A stretch of DNA of 50,362 nucleotides from Bacteroidetes bacterium UBA6161 (lineage in GTDB: Bacteria > Bacteroidota > Bacteroidia > NS11-12g > UBA955). A program made the position numbers and the translations under genes. This document shows, piece by piece, positions 35,642 to 43,913 of the stretch (the first letter of the stretch is position 1; every line of letters starts with the position of its first letter). A model generated the notes under the pieces. It was not told where the DNA came from, did no database searches, and saw only the letters and a program-made list of their open reading frames with translations. The stretch spans positions 2,009-52,370 of the forward strand of contig DIUJ01000074.1 in NCBI GenBank assembly GCA_002422315.1. Reading direction: 5' to 3'.

Positions 35642-36903
35642 GTATAAAATAACGTTTCTTTATTTAAATAAGTATTCGCAGCTTTTTTAACATCAGCTGC
35701 CTCAAGTTTTTTTATTTCTTCAACAAAGAAATAATACCAATCTAGATTCAAAGTTGTTTCTTGTAAACTTAAAAATTTGTCAGAATGACTAAAAAAAGAA
35801 TCAAAACTTCTCTGTAAGGAACCGAGATAATAGTTTTTTGCCATATTCCATTCTTCCTTTGAAACCTCTTCTTCGCATAGAATTCTTACCTCTCTTTCAA
35901 TTTCCGATATAACAGACCCGACTTTGTCCGCCAAAACATCACCAGAAATTTCTAGGTAAGCAATAGTGTCAAAGTTTCTAATTACTGAGTACATTCCGTA
36001 AGTCCAACCCTTTTCTTCTCTAATGTTTTTCATAATTCTAGCACCAAAATACCCGCCAAGAATTAAGTTTAACATACTCAATGCCGCATAATCCTTGTGT
36101 AGTCTATTTGGTATTTCAACCCTCGCAATTACACTACTTTGGTTGCTTTTTTCTATGGTATACGAATTTTTATCTGTTTTCCTTTTTTCAAAGTTTATTT
36201 TATCTACACAAAAAGAGTAAGAACCTGTGATTTTAAATTTTGTTGCCCATTCAATTGCTTTTTTTGATTCAATTTCACCAGACAATATAAAATAATATTT
36301 CAAGAAGTTTTTTGCATAGAAAGTGCTTAAAGTGTTTATATTTAAGCCCTTAAAGTCTTTTTCTTGAAGCATATAACCCAAAACATTTTTACTTCCAAAC
36401 CATGCCTTGTTAATGCATTTTTTGGCTTGATACGAAGTTTTGCTTTTTTGAATGTTTAAGTTGTTAACTTTCTGATTTATATATATTTCAATTTCTTTAG
36501 GGTCAAAATATATATCGTTTAGTATATGGTTCCAAAGAGCCAAAATTTCAGAATACTTATCGTTTTTCCCATAAATACTAAGGGTAGATTTATAGTAGTC
36601 TGTGTATATGTTGTAGTACGAACCAAGGGAATCTAAACTTTCGTTCAACTCTTGTGCGTTGTATTTGGATGTTCCAGATAACAAAAGGTCGGCCACCATC
36701 ATGTTTTCTTTTTTTAGAGAAGAGTTTCCAAGTCCTGCATGTGGGAAAACGATGTCTAATTTAAATACCGGGCAGCCTTTTTTTTCGAAGTATAGCAAAC
36801 CAGGATGCAGCTCAATAGGCATGGGAATAGAACTTAAGCCCGGCAGATGTATTTTAGGAGCACTTCTCCTATCTAATAGGTTATTATTTTCTTTCATTTG
36901 CAA
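35620..36903 (-). CDS. M16-family peptidase-like protein, non-catalytic partner
   Basis: A 427-residue M16 (insulinase/pitrilysin) protein without the zinc motif HxxEH: the corresponding region reads VFPHAGLGNSSLKKEN. The second M16 domain is recognisable from LGGYFGARIMKNIREEKGWT (~260-280), a conserved segment that binds substrate in the partner. Two-gene M16 pairs form heterodimers in which one subunit carries zinc and the other an R/Y substrate-binding pair, as in the mitochondrial processing peptidase. The start may be ATG 36903 or ATG 36897 (MQMKEN); the gene overlaps its partner by 20 bases. No signal peptide is visible. Confidence 0.92.
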   Translation of the reverse strand: MQMKENNNLLDRRSAPKIHLPGLSSIPMPIELHPGLLYFEKKGCPVFKLDIVFPHAGLGNSSLKKENMMVADLLLSGTSKYNAQELNESLDSLGSYYNIYTDYYKSTLSIYGKNDKYSEILALWNHILNDIYFDPKEIEIYINQKVNNLNIQKSKTSYQAKKCINKAWFGSKNVLGYMLQEKDFKGLNINTLSTFYAKNFLKYYFILSGEIESKKAIEWATKFKITGSYSFCVDKINFEKRKTDKNSYTIEKSNQSSVIARVEIPNRLHKDYAALSMLNLILGGYFGARIMKNIREEKGWTYGMYSVIRNFDTIAYLEISGDVLADKVGSVISEIEREVRILCEEEVSKEEWNMAKNYYLGSLQRSFDSFFSHSDKFLSLQETTLNLDWYYFFVEEIKKLEAADVKKAANTYLNKETLFYTWSGPKQ

Positions 36904-38128
36904 GGTAATAAAGCACGTTAGTATTGTTTTTAATCCAAATTTCGTTGGCTAATTTTATAGTGGTTTCACGTGAAACTTGTTGAAACAAGGAAGATTCTTC
37001 ATTTACAAGATTTGCATTTCCCATGTTTTTACCCATACATAGTGCCATTGCTATGTTCAATGGACTTGTAAGAGAAAACAAATGGGCGGTTTCTGTTTTG
37101 TTTTTAATTTTTTCAAACTCTTCTTCGCTACAATGCCCTTGTTTTATATTGTCTAAAATCTCCCAAACCTCTTTTTCCGCTTCTTCTATTTTTATACCGG
37201 GGGATAGCTTGCCTTCTATAACAAACATACCCGGCCCAAGTTCTCCTGTAACATAGGAATACAACTGGGAAAACAATTGTTTTTTTCTTACAAGCTCATC
37301 ATACAATCTTGAGGAGTCGGACTTGCCTAATAAATCAGATAAAATATCTAAAGCGTAATAAGAAGGGTCTTTTCTGCTTTTTACTTTAAAAGCCATAACT
37401 AGCATATCCTGAGGCACATCCGCATGTATTGTTTTCCTTTTTTCAACAGAAGTGTTTGTTTCTTCAGCATAAGAATTTATGTTTTGTTTTCCTGCGGGGA
37501 TGTCAGAAAACCATTTTTTAACGAGATTTTTCGTTTCATCAAGGCCTATATTTCCTGCGATGCAAAGTATAGCGTTGCTTGGGTTATAAAAACGGCTAAA
37601 AAACGATTTGATATGGTCTATTTCTGTTTTTTGAACGTGTTCTATCTCTTTGCCTATTGTAGCCCAAGAATACGGATATTTTTCATAAACCAAAGGTCTT
37701 AATTGAAGCCACATGTCTCCATAGGGTTGGTTTAGATAACGCTGTTTAAACTCTTCTATAACGACACCCTTTTGAACCGTTAGGTTTTTTTCGGAAAAAT
37801 CTAACGAAATCATTCTATCAGACTCTAGCCATAGCGCTGTTTCTATATTTTGGGCGGGGAGTGTAATGTAGTAATTGGTAATGTCTGTATTTGTAAAAGC
37901 ATTGTTTGTGCCTCCTGCATGCTGAACCGCACTGTCGAATTCTGGAATATTTACAGACCCACTGAACATTAAATGTTCAAACAGATGCGCTAGGCCCGTA
38001 TGTTCTGGGTTTTCGTCTCTTGACCCTACGTTGTAAAGAATATTTACATGTACCAAGGGCGTGGTTATGTCTTGATGATGAATAACCCGAAGGCCATTTT
38101 CTAATTCAAACTCTGAAAACTCAATCAT
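36884..38128 (-). CDS. M16-family zinc peptidase, catalytic subunit
   Basis: A 414-residue M16 peptidase with the inverted zinc motif HLFEH at residues 48-52 (GLAHLFEHLMFSG) and the downstream acidic segment VVIEEFKQRY that supplies the third ligand in this family. It lacks a signal peptide, so it is probably cytoplasmic or membrane-associated, degrading peptides or processing a precursor together with the next gene. It is the first gene of the long leftward operon. A promoter-like element ends only four bases before its ATG. A parS-type palindrome lies near its 3' end. Confidence 0.93.
   Translation of the reverse strand: MIEFSEFELENGLRVIHHQDITTPLVHVNILYNVGSRDENPEHTGLAHLFEHLMFSGSVNIPEFDSAVQHAGGTNNAFTNTDITNYYITLPAQNIETALWLESDRMISLDFSEKNLTVQKGVVIEEFKQRYLNQPYGDMWLQLRPLVYEKYPYSWATIGKEIEHVQKTEIDHIKSFFSRFYNPSNAILCIAGNIGLDETKNLVKKWFSDIPAGKQNINSYAEETNTSVEKRKTIHADVPQDMLVMAFKVKSRKDPSYYALDILSDLLGKSDSSRLYDELVRKKQLFSQLYSYVTGELGPGMFVIEGKLSPGIKIEEAEKEVWEILDNIKQGHCSEEEFEKIKNKTETAHLFSLTSPLNIAMALCMGKNMGNANLVNEESSLFQQVSRETTIKLANEIWIKNNTNVLYYLANERK
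36962..36977. promoter_or_regulatory. parS-type ParB binding site 3
   Basis: The core GTTTCACGTGAAAC (36963-36976) is a perfect palindrome identical to the core of the classical parS TGTTTCACGTGAAACA; only the two outermost bases differ. It lies inside the 3' part of the catalytic M16 peptidase gene. Confidence 0.85.
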
Positions 38129-38132
38129 TGTG

Positions 38133-38140
38133 CAAAGATA
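38133..38140 (-). promoter_or_regulatory. Candidate -7 promoter element directly before the M16/ybeY/mnmG operon
   Basis: TATCTTTG on the minus strand matches TAnnTTTG. Only four bases (CACA) separate it from the ATG at 38128, so if used the transcript would begin at or next to the start codon. Confidence 0.4.
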
Positions 38141-38195
38141 GTATGTATAATGTACAAGTTAATCGCCGTAATGTTCAATAAAGTAGAATATAGGC

Positions 38196-41100
38196 TTAAA
38201 AGTCTAGGCCAAGAGAAAGATGCCCAAGCCAAGAACCTGTATTAACACTTTGTCCAAATCCCCTGCCAAGGTCATATTTAAGGTAATAGCCCGCTATTCG
38301 TATTCTTGCCCCTACCCCATAACTGTATATAAAAGGATTTCTATTTGCCGAAACAGAAAGTGTATAATTGGGGCTATAATAGTATAGGGTATTATAAGGA
38401 TTTCCTGGGCTATATGGGTTTGACCCAATCCATGCAGAACCCAAATCTGCAAACCCCACCAGCATAAAACTTTTAATGATGTCGTAACGAATAGGCTTTT
38501 GATAAAGATAGGAAAACAAAGGAAGCCTTATTTCTGTATTTATTGCAAAATAGGAATTTCCAGATCTTACATTTTGCTTAAATCCTCTGATTGGTGCTGC
38601 AATTGTTTGAAATACATATTCAGGGCTTTCAAGTTTTCGTATACCTTCTTCAAATTTGGGCAAATACCAGTTTTCTGTTCCTCCCATATAATAAGCGGTT
38701 TTTAAGGAACCCAAGGAGCTGTTAAAACTTCCCCTAATGGCAAAAATCATTTGCCTATGAATGGGCTTATAGTAGCGCAAATCAACTCCTGCCATTAGAT
38801 TATTCCCTTGTTTGTTAACTCTTTGGTAGTTTTCCGCAAATATTTTAAAGCGTAATCCTTCGTGTAGATTTAACCCCTTGGAAATAGAATTGTCAAAAAC
38901 AAAAGCAATTGTTGTTCCTACAAAAGTATTTTGTAAGGTTTCTTTATTCAAGGTAAAGTCGTCGGTACTTAAGGAAACCTGTTGGTCATTTCGCAAGAGT
39001 ATAGAACTTTCCAGTCGCATTTTCTCATTTATAGTGTAAGAAAAACCAAGTCCTCCTTGTGTAAAAATATTCCTTTCATAATAGCTTTCATAATCAAGAA
39101 AGCGGGAACGTCTATTGAAAAACAGATTTTTATGAATAGCGCTTTTCTTGTAAAGGTATTTAAAATAATAATCAGAACCGTCTAGCGTGCCTAAAAGCCT
39201 GGCTCCTGCAACTATTTGATGGTTTCTATGCACATCGCTTACCGAAAAACGAGCATGAGGACTAATTATAGGACTATAAAACAATTCATTGTCTACCCCT
39301 CCTTGAAAGTAGTAGTCGCTTATTATTGAGTTGTCTAGTATCTGCAATAAGAAGTAATCTACATTAAATTGAGAAAGCGAGTTTGCGTCTAAAATTCTTT
39401 CCTTTAGTGTATTTTCCGCTTTTTTATTGTCGCTATAGTCTATTTGTTCAAACGGGCTCAAAAAGTAAGCTTCTTTTTTAACTTTTACCAAATTAGGCGC
39501 TGTGTTAGTAGTGTCGTATTTGCTTAAAACAGTGTTTTTATTTTGCTCTACAGTGTAAAACTCCACCAGGTTCCTTTCTTTTCTATATTGGGTTAAAAAA
39601 GTATCTTCTTGTAATGCTTCATCCAAAGGGTTCGCGTTGTTGTAGTTGCTTAAAAAAACACGGTATTTGTTTTGAACCAAGGCAAGTTCCGCAATCTTAC
39701 TAGATGAAATAGAAGCATCTTGAAACAAAATGTTTCTGTTGTAATTGGTAAGTTTTTTAAATTCTGAAAGCATTGGAAGCCTATCTTCTATAGTTATAGC
39801 ATAACTATTAAACACCCCGTTTTTATCACTTAAAAAGCACAAGGTGTTTGTATTGAGCATAACAGGGTTTGCATACAAGAGATTGCCAACAAAGGGGGTA
39901 ATTTGGCTGCTTTCTTTTGTGCTTACATTTAATGAAAAAATTGCGTTTTGGGTTGCATATACGTTCTGTTCATTTGCACTTACAAAGAGTATAGAAGAGT
40001 CCTTTCCCAAAGCCAAATGGCTTTTGTGCGCTTTACCCGTGGTTAGCGGTGTAAAGGATTTAGATTTGGTAGAAAAAGAATACAAATTATTAAAACCATT
40101 TTGGACAGCGCTTACCACCCAGGTTTGCAATTCTTCAACAAAAACAAAGTCTAACACCCAATCAAAACCTTCAAAAGATTGGATTTTTTTTATTTTGCCG
40201 GACCGTATATTGTGTTCGTTTAGAACCAATTTGCCTTTGTTAAGTTCTAATATTGCAATACTGTTGTTGGAAGACCATTTCACGATCGGAAACCCAAAAT
40301 TTGGTTCTCTTGAAAGTGTTTTATAGCCTCCAGAATGTATCACTTTGGATGTTTTTTGGCTTGTATTGTATACCCAAACCTTGTATTTGCCCCTATTGTT
40401 TGTAACAAATGCCAGCCTTTTCCCGTCTTCACTAAGCGACAATTGGGTATGGGTATGAATGGATTGTTTTGCTAGTTTGTTTTCCTGCCCTTTGGGACTA
40501 ATAAAAAACTCAGACTCTTTTGCATACCTATCCAAAAAAAAGCGTTGCCATTCGTTAAAAAGAGAAGATAGGCTTTTGCCTGTATAAAATGACAGTGCAG
40601 ACTCAATACTTCTAGAAAAACGAGCGTGAAACAGGATGTTTTTTATTTTGTCAACACCATATTTTTTTTCAATAAAAAACCAAAAACTTTGTCCTGCAAG
40701 AATGCTCTCATCTTTGTTTAAGCTAGAAAAAGAGCTAAATTTTTTCACAGACATTGCGTCTCTTATCAAGTTGTCTTTTTTGCTGTTCCAGCCTTCGGCA
40801 ATATAAAAGCTTAGACCATGTAAAAACCAATCGGGAAGCACAAGCAATATACTTGTTTGCACCCTCTCCACCATGCTTCCGCCAAAAATCATTTCGTTTA
40901 CCATAACCTCAGAAATACCTTTTTTAATTTTTGATCTCAAGGATTGAAGGTCGCCATCAAAAAAAACGAAAACCTCGCTTTGGGGAGCATAAGAATAACC
41001 CCCTGCATAAAACTGATGGTTTTTTATCCCAAAATTCCCTTCTATGTACTTGCTGTAATTGGTATACAATATAATTTTTAAAGGATTGCGAAGTTGGTAT

Positions 41101-41336
41101 TGAAAGGTGTTTTCTGTGTTGTTAACGTCTATAAGAGAAAGCTTAAGGGCCTCTGTTGCCAGAGAATCTTGTCCTTTTTCAAAAAACACAACAACTTGCT
41201 TTTCTGCAAGCTTTTCCCATTCTATTGTTTGAAATTGTTTCCTATTTTCTCCAAATTCGGTATAAAGCCCTTGTGGGTAAGCAGTATAAACAAGTCCGAA
41301 TAAAAAAAAGACGGAAAAGAAAACAAGTTTTTTCAT
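38196..41336 (-). CDS. Large surface protein: degenerate peptidase-MA domain, beta-propeller and BamA-like C-terminal barrel
   Basis: A 1046-residue exported protein (signal peptide 1-22). Residues ~35-275 resemble a peptidase-MA (gluzincin) domain, but where HExxH is expected the sequence reads VNEMI (Asn147, Glu148), so zinc binding is probably lost; the following PDWFLHGLSFYIAEG fits the family. Residues ~285-560 show TolB/WD40-like strands (LSLSEDGKRLAFVTNNRGKY). The last ~350 residues look like an Omp85/BamA-type barrel, with the conserved IRGF near residue 915 and a terminal aromatic (LSLGLDF). Such proteins are common in Bacteroidota and often labelled TolB-like; function is not established. 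It is likely outer-membrane anchored with its N-terminal domains in the periplasm. Confidence 0.78.
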   Translation of the reverse strand: MKKLVFFSVFFLFGLVYTAYPQGLYTEFGENRKQFQTIEWEKLAEKQVVVFFEKGQDSLATEALKLSLIDVNNTENTFQYQLRNPLKIILYTNYSKYIEGNFGIKNHQFYAGGYSYAPQSEVFVFFDGDLQSLRSKIKKGISEVMVNEMIFGGSMVERVQTSILLVLPDWFLHGLSFYIAEGWNSKKDNLIRDAMSVKKFSSFSSLNKDESILAGQSFWFFIEKKYGVDKIKNILFHARFSRSIESALSFYTGKSLSSLFNEWQRFFLDRYAKESEFFISPKGQENKLAKQSIHTHTQLSLSEDGKRLAFVTNNRGKYKVWVYNTSQKTSKVIHSGGYKTLSREPNFGFPIVKWSSNNSIAILELNKGKLVLNEHNIRSGKIKKIQSFEGFDWVLDFVFVEELQTWVVSAVQNGFNNLYSFSTKSKSFTPLTTGKAHKSHLALGKDSSILFVSANEQNVYATQNAIFSLNVSTKESSQITPFVGNLLYANPVMLNTNTLCFLSDKNGVFNSYAITIEDRLPMLSEFKKLTNYNRNILFQDASISSSKIAELALVQNKYRVFLSNYNNANPLDEALQEDTFLTQYRKERNLVEFYTVEQNKNTVLSKYDTTNTAPNLVKVKKEAYFLSPFEQIDYSDNKKAENTLKERILDANSLSQFNVDYFLLQILDNSIISDYYFQGGVDNELFYSPIISPHARFSVSDVHRNHQIVAGARLLGTLDGSDYYFKYLYKKSAIHKNLFFNRRSRFLDYESYYERNIFTQGGLGFSYTINEKMRLESSILLRNDQQVSLSTDDFTLNKETLQNTFVGTTIAFVFDNSISKGLNLHEGLRFKIFAENYQRVNKQGNNLMAGVDLRYYKPIHRQMIFAIRGSFNSSLGSLKTAYYMGGTENWYLPKFEEGIRKLESPEYVFQTIAAPIRGFKQNVRSGNSYFAINTEIRLPLFSYLYQKPIRYDIIKSFMLVGFADLGSAWIGSNPYSPGNPYNTLYYYSPNYTLSVSANRNPFIYSYGVGARIRIAGYYLKYDLGRGFGQSVNTGSWLGHLSLGLDF

Positions 41337-41481
41337 AAAGAAAACAATTGATTTTCAAATATAGTAACAAATGCCATTGTAAAGGTATTTTGAAAAGGAT
41401 ATTTTTGACAAATGGCCAAAAAACAAAGAAAAACACCCAAAGCAAAGTGTGCTAGGACAAGCGAATAAAAAAAGAAAACCC
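41337..41481. other. Non-coding spacer upstream of the large surface protein
   Basis: No reading frame I can support. On the minus strand TATATTTG at 41356-41363 matches the -7 promoter element and ends 19 bases before the ATG of the surface protein. A run of A-rich sequence follows the small reading frame at 41482. Nothing else stands out. Confidence 0.4.
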
Positions 41482-41589
41482 TTAAACACCAGCAGCTTTT
41501 TGCTCAAAACCTTTGTCGGTAGAGCGATTCGCTTTTTTTGTTGTACGAACATTTTTGTTTTGGGTTGTAGTTTTGTTTGTAGAAGTCAT
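41482..41589 (-). CDS. Small basic 35-residue protein with a strong Shine-Dalgarno
   Basis: A reading frame of 35 codons starting with MTSTNKTTTQNKNVRTTKKA and ending KAAGV. It is rich in Thr, Lys, Asn and Arg, has no hydrophobic stretch and would be strongly basic, as in small ribosome- or nucleic-acid-binding proteins. AAAGGAG stands upstream, with AGGAG (41596-41600) six bases from the ATG, textbook spacing. Genes around it lack such a site, as usual in this phylum, so the site is a real argument for translation. I do not recognise a family. It is alone in a 452-base gap between a rhomboid and the large surface protein. Confidence 0.5.
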   Translation of the reverse strand: MTSTNKTTTQNKNVRTTKKANRSTDKGFEQKAAGV

Positions 41590-41788
41590 GGTGTGCTCCT
41601 TTTATATTTACAAAGACACATATTTTATGCCAATAGTTGTATCCTTTTGTAAATCAAAACAGCACTTTTATAAAATTATTATACGAGGGCATAGGAGGAA
41701 ACGATTAAAACAGAAAAAATGAATACAGAAAAAATCTTTCCGATAAAAAACAAAGCAAGTTGGAAGGAAATCGTTTTTGAATTATCGT
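41590..41788. other. Spacer between the rhomboid and the 35-codon gene
   Basis: Apart from the Shine-Dalgarno of the small gene (41596-41600) I see no supported feature. A 40-codon plus-strand frame at 41719-41841 runs into the rhomboid gene on the opposite strand and has no close ribosome binding site. No CAAAnnTA (minus-strand promoter element) is present, so the promoter of the small gene is unidentified. Confidence 0.4.
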
Positions 41789-42409
41789 TTAAAAAAAGTT
41801 TAAAAAGAAGGCGGAAACCTGTTTCACAAACCAAAGGATAAGCTTGGGTTCAAAAGCAATGGAGGCAACAAATCCAAATATGGCACCAAAAAGATGTGCA
41901 TCGTGCGCAATTAGGTCTTGTTTTCCTTGCATTTTAGACTCATACCAAAGGTATAGTACTCCAAACAAAAATGCAGGCATAGGGATAACTAGCATAATGC
42001 CAAGCATAGATGTTGGCAGCATTAAAATATAACTAAACAAAACAGAAGCAATGGCTCCGCTAGCACCCACCGCCGAGTAAGAAGGGTTGTTTGAATGGTT
42101 TTTTAAAGAAGGGAGAGAAGCTACAGCAGCACCGCCAAAGTATAAAAACACATAATAAAAGCTCCCTACTCCGCCAAAAAGGTCTTCAAATGCAGACTCT
42201 ACGGTGGGCCCAAACTGCCACAATACAAACATATTTACTCCTAAATGCATGTAGTCTGCATGAACAAATATATGGCTTAGTATTCTGCCATATTGTTTGT
42301 ATTGAATTACAGCATAGGGGTTCATTTTTAGTTTTTCCATCCAAGAGTATTGCTGAAAAGCAAGCATGGAAACAAGAACCGTTATGCCAATTAAAATATA
42401 ACTAATCAT
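41789..42409 (-). CDS. Rhomboid-family intramembrane serine protease
   Basis: A 206-residue polytopic protein with six hydrophobic segments and the rhomboid active site: Ser117 in GASGA, His172 in HDAHLFG, and an Asn59 in HLGVNMF that forms the oxyanion hole. It cleaves transmembrane substrates within the bilayer; substrates unknown. It overlaps the pseudouridine synthase gene by eight bases and is last in the trmD-exonuclease-rluA operon. A second rhomboid lies at 49564. Confidence 0.93.
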   Translation of the reverse strand: MISYILIGITVLVSMLAFQQYSWMEKLKMNPYAVIQYKQYGRILSHIFVHADYMHLGVNMFVLWQFGPTVESAFEDLFGGVGSFYYVFLYFGGAAVASLPSLKNHSNNPSYSAVGASGAIASVLFSYILMLPTSMLGIMLVIPMPAFLFGVLYLWYESKMQGKQDLIAHDAHLFGAIFGFVASIAFEPKLILWFVKQVSAFFLNFF

Positions 42410-43130
42410 GATTTACCTTGTCGTATTTTCTAATAATTTTTAGAAAAGCCTCCAATTCAGAACTTAAAGGGGCCTGAACCGAGACAATGTTTTTTTGGGC
42501 ATCTTCAAACTCCAGGGAGAAAGAATGCAAGGCTATTCTTTCAATTATAGGTTGTTCCTCCTCTTGTTTAGAAACCTTAAACTTACGTTTCATTTCAGAA
42601 AGCAGAGGGGCTTTGCCACCATACAACACATCGTTTACAATTGGCGCTCCTTGAGACGCCAAGTGTACCCTGATTTGATGTAATCTGCCGGTAATGGGCT
42701 TACACTCTATAAGGCTATAATGTTTAAATGCTTCTAATGTGGTAATTATGGTTTCTGCGGCCTTGCCATTTTTATGTGATATTTTCACTTTTTTATTTCC
42801 AACAACAAGGGGAAGTTCTATTTTGAGTTGATTAAATGCATGGCTTCCAGAGCAAAGGGCATAATATTTTTTTTGAACCAATCTTTTTTCAAATTGAATG
42901 GAAGCATGCCGGTATGCCTCTTGAGTTTTTGCAGCCAAAAGGCAACCAGAGGTGTCTTTGTCTAGCCTATGGCACAAGGTGGCTTCGGGGTATTCGTCGC
43001 GAAGTATGCGCAACATGGAGCGCTTCGAAAAAACATGTTCGTCTAAACTTGCAACACCAGCAGGTTTGTTTAGTACTAAATATTCCTCGTTTTCAAAAAC
43101 CTTTAAAGAGCTTGCGGTAAGTTTTTTCAT
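42402..43130 (-). CDS. RluA-family RNA pseudouridine synthase
   Basis: A 242-residue single-domain pseudouridine synthase. The catalytic motif is CHRLDKDTSGCLLAAKT, in which the Asp is the nucleophile-type residue, followed by KKYYALCSG and GRLHQIRVHLASQG. There is no N-terminal S4 RNA-binding domain; the protein starts directly with FENEEYLVLNKPAG. It therefore resembles RluA/TruC-like members; which rRNA or tRNA uridine it modifies cannot be told. It overlaps the exonuclease gene by four bases. Confidence 0.93.
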   Translation of the reverse strand: MKKLTASSLKVFENEEYLVLNKPAGVASLDEHVFSKRSMLRILRDEYPEATLCHRLDKDTSGCLLAAKTQEAYRHASIQFEKRLVQKKYYALCSGSHAFNQLKIELPLVVGNKKVKISHKNGKAAETIITTLEAFKHYSLIECKPITGRLHQIRVHLASQGAPIVNDVLYGGKAPLLSEMKRKFKVSKQEEEQPIIERIALHSFSLEFEDAQKNIVSVQAPLSSELEAFLKIIRKYDKVNHD

Positions 43131-43897
43131 TGCTCGTTTATCATTTCTAGCCTAAGTTTGGTAATGATTTTTTTTGTTTGAGAAGAAAAATCACCATTCA
43201 TCATCCAGTCGTAGTAGGAAGGTTCTTTCTTAAAAACTTGCTTTACTGGGATTCCTTTATATTTTCCAAAATTAAAGGACGCTTGTTTTTTATTGTCTAA
43301 AACAATCCTTCCGCTAAGGTCTAACACGTTTTCATTTCCACAAAACTTGTGCAAAGCTTCCACGGAGTTTTCTATACCGTCGTATTTTTGAACTTGGGCC
43401 TTTAGTACCTCCCAAGTTGCCCAGGTGTCGGCCTTTGCAGAATGGGCATTTTCCAAGCCCTTGTTGCAGTAAAATTTGTAAGCGGCCTCCAAGGTTCTTG
43501 GCTCCATGGTATGAAAAATTCTTTGTGCATCGATTAGTTTTCTTTTCTCCACTTCTAGGTCTATTCCACACCTGCCTAACTCTTCCATTAGCATGGGCAC
43601 GTCAAACTTGTTGGAATTAAACCCTCCCAAATCAGCATCGCCAATAAAAGCCATGACCTCCGCGGCCTTGGATGCAAAGAGGGGTTCGTTTGCTACCATT
43701 TCGTTGGTTATTCCATGAATAGAAATCACGTTTTCGCTCATCGCAAAGCCAGGGTTGAATCTTTGATGGTACTCTGTGGTGTTGTGGTTTTTATCAATCT
43801 TTAACATAAAGAGTTCCACGATTCTATCGTTTACAAAATGAATCCCGGTACTTTCTATATCAAATACAACAAGATTTTTTTTAAGATTTATAGGCAT
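43127..43897 (-). CDS. DEDDh 3'-5' exonuclease (DnaQ-like)
   Basis: A 256-residue exonuclease of the DNA polymerase III epsilon-like family. The acidic motifs are FDIESTG (Exo I, ~15-21), GFNSNKFDVPMLM (Exo II, ~93-105) and HSAKADTWAT (Exo III epsilon, His and Asp at ~150-155). The C-terminal ~80 residues are an added domain with FNFGKYKGIPV, found in several Bacteroidota homologues. It probably trims DNA or RNA 3' ends in repair or processing rather than being the replicative proofreading subunit. The gene sits 16 bases after trmD. Confidence 0.92.
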   Translation of the reverse strand: MPINLKKNLVVFDIESTGIHFVNDRIVELFMLKIDKNHNTTEYHQRFNPGFAMSENVISIHGITNEMVANEPLFASKAAEVMAFIGDADLGGFNSNKFDVPMLMEELGRCGIDLEVEKRKLIDAQRIFHTMEPRTLEAAYKFYCNKGLENAHSAKADTWATWEVLKAQVQKYDGIENSVEALHKFCGNENVLDLSGRIVLDNKKQASFNFGKYKGIPVKQVFKKEPSYYDWMMNGDFSSQTKKIITKLRLEMINEQ

Positions 43898-43913
43898 GAC
43901 AAAAAATAAATTT

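Noticed and set aside
41719..41841. 40-codon plus-strand frame before the rhomboid
   Set aside because: Overlaps the 3' end of the rhomboid gene in antisense; the GGAGG upstream is about 20 bases away, too far to serve it.
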